A stretch of DNA of 15,001 nt from Streptosporangiaceae bacterium (lineage in GTDB: Bacteria > Actinomycetota > Actinomycetes > Streptosporangiales > Streptosporangiaceae), in assembly GCA_030039095.1 (NCBI GenBank), contig JASHQP010000441.1, positions 1 through 15,001 of the forward strand, in the 5' to 3' direction. Positions 14,334 through 15,001 of the stretch are shown in pieces. Position numbers and translations under genes: made by a program. The notes under the pieces were generated by a model, which had not been told where the DNA came from, searched no databases, and worked only from the letters and a program-made list of their open reading frames with translations. Numbering within the stretch: the first letter of the stretch is position 1; each line of letters starts with the position of its first letter.

Positions 14334-15001
14334 ATGGCAATCGACCCGTTCATCGAGCACCCGGCGACAGGGGACGACCACACCGATCCGGTCCTCGATG
14401 CGCAGGCGAACTCCGCGCTCGAGTACTGGCTCCGGGACCATCCCCAGGTGGCGGGAGCGATAAAGGAGACGATCCGCGCCGACGTGCACCTGAAGGAGCT
14501 TCAGGCGCGCACCCAGGCGGCCGAGCAGTCGGAACTGGCGGCCGAGGCGCACGACGCCATGCTGCTGACCAGGCACGACCCCGCGGGTCACCGGATCCTC
14601 GGCTTCCAGGCCGGTGCCGCCCTGGTCGTCGTGCTCGTGGTGCTCGACGCCATCCCGCTGAACTGGGCCGCCCAGGCGTTCGGCCTCGACTCCGCGACGA
14701 CCTGGCTGGTCACTCTCATCTTGGTGGTCGCGTCGATCGGCGCGATGCTGGGGCTGGAGCTGACGAGAGGGCACCCGCGGTCGCGCCGCCCGCTCGCCGC
14801 GGTTGTGACGGTCGCCTACCTTGCGCTGCTGGGACTGCGGACGGCGTTTCTGGCCACGGTCTCCGGTGAGTCGCTGCTGTTCGGCCTCTTCCAGTCCGCG
14901 ATCCTGACCGCCATCTCGGCCGGGCTGGTGCTGTGCGGCTCGGCGGTCCTGGCCCGGACCCGGCCGCTGAGCCTGTCCCGGTCGGGCGCTGCGGCCCGCC
15001 G
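14334..15001 (+). CDS. Four-helix membrane protein, cut by window edge
   Basis: The first 222 codons of a gene that continues beyond the window. Residues 1 to about 85 are acidic, hydrophilic and likely helical, probably cytoplasmic, with some coiled-coil character (HLKELQARTQAAEQSELAAE). Four hydrophobic segments follow, at about residues 86-108, 122-145, 153-175 and 181-203. GAGGAGG, 5 nt before the ATG at 14334, is an excellent ribosome site. I recognise no family. If the preceding gene is sigma-like, a membrane partner such as an anti-sigma-type protein would be a natural thought, but no motif supports it. It is preceded by a possible CTGCCT/AGGCAG hairpin in the 81-bp gap. Confidence 0.85.
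   Translation, partial: MAIDPFIEHPATGDDHTDPVLDAQANSALEYWLRDHPQVAGAIKETIRADVHLKELQARTQAAEQSELAAEAHDAMLLTRHDPAGHRILGFQAGAALVVVLVVLDAIPLNWAAQAFGLDSATTWLVTLILVVASIGAMLGLELTRGHPRSRRPLAAVVTVAYLALLGLRTAFLATVSGESLLFGLFQSAILTAISAGLVLCGSAVLARTRPLSLSRSGAAAR

Noticed and set aside
13464..14774. 436-codon antisense frame opposite the sigma-like and membrane genes
   Set aside because: The composition is Arg/Gly/Val-rich without motifs, while the forward genes have good ribosome sites and plausible domains.

Overview
The window is high-GC DNA with strong G/C preference at third codon positions, many GTG starts and overlapping stop/start junctions. This fits a filamentous actinomycete (Streptosporangiales- or Streptomyces-like). 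No rRNA, tRNA, CRISPR array or insertion sequence was seen. The most notable content is a compact FxsA/FxsB/FxsT radical-SAM RiPP locus at about 8.7-13.4 kb.

Layout. (1) 213-1991 encodes a membrane-anchored penicillin-binding transpeptidase. (2) 2038-7501 is a catabolic-looking unit. A TetR-family regulator is divergent from a tightly coupled run of genes: APC permease, flavin monooxygenase, short-chain dehydrogenase and alpha/beta hydrolase. Every junction in the run overlaps by 4 nt. The divergent region carries a 32-bp imperfect palindrome that overlaps a consensus -35 box, so autoregulated repression is likely. The hydrolase is broken by an exact 17-bp tandem duplication, and removing one copy restores the whole family IV esterase frame. 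(3) 7622-8329 is a stand-alone HAD phosphatase with a leaderless-looking GTG start, followed by about 400 bp with no intact gene, a possible coding remnant and two palindromes.

(4) 8738-13367 is the RiPP locus. A 58-aa precursor (fxsA) ends in a Phe-Asp-Ser motif. It is followed by a radical SAM/SPASM maturase (fxsB). A large HTH/NB-ARC/TPR protein (fxsT) is convergent and overlaps the fxsB tail by 10 bp. The expected chemistry, from what is known of FxsB-type enzymes, is a three-residue cyclophane joining the Phe ring to the Ser side chain. No dedicated protease or exporter is visible, so the product's fate is open. (5) 13575-15001, divergent from fxsT, holds a protein with a sigma-70 region-2-like N-terminus and a four-helix membrane protein cut by the window edge. 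Both are uncharacterised.

Working model (inference): the dehydrogenase makes a carbonyl, the monooxygenase oxygenates it and the hydrolase cleaves the ester, with substrate entering through the permease under TetR control. The broken hydrolase would block the last step. Separately, FxsB modifies FxsA, and FxsT acts as a STAND-type sensor or regulator for the same system.
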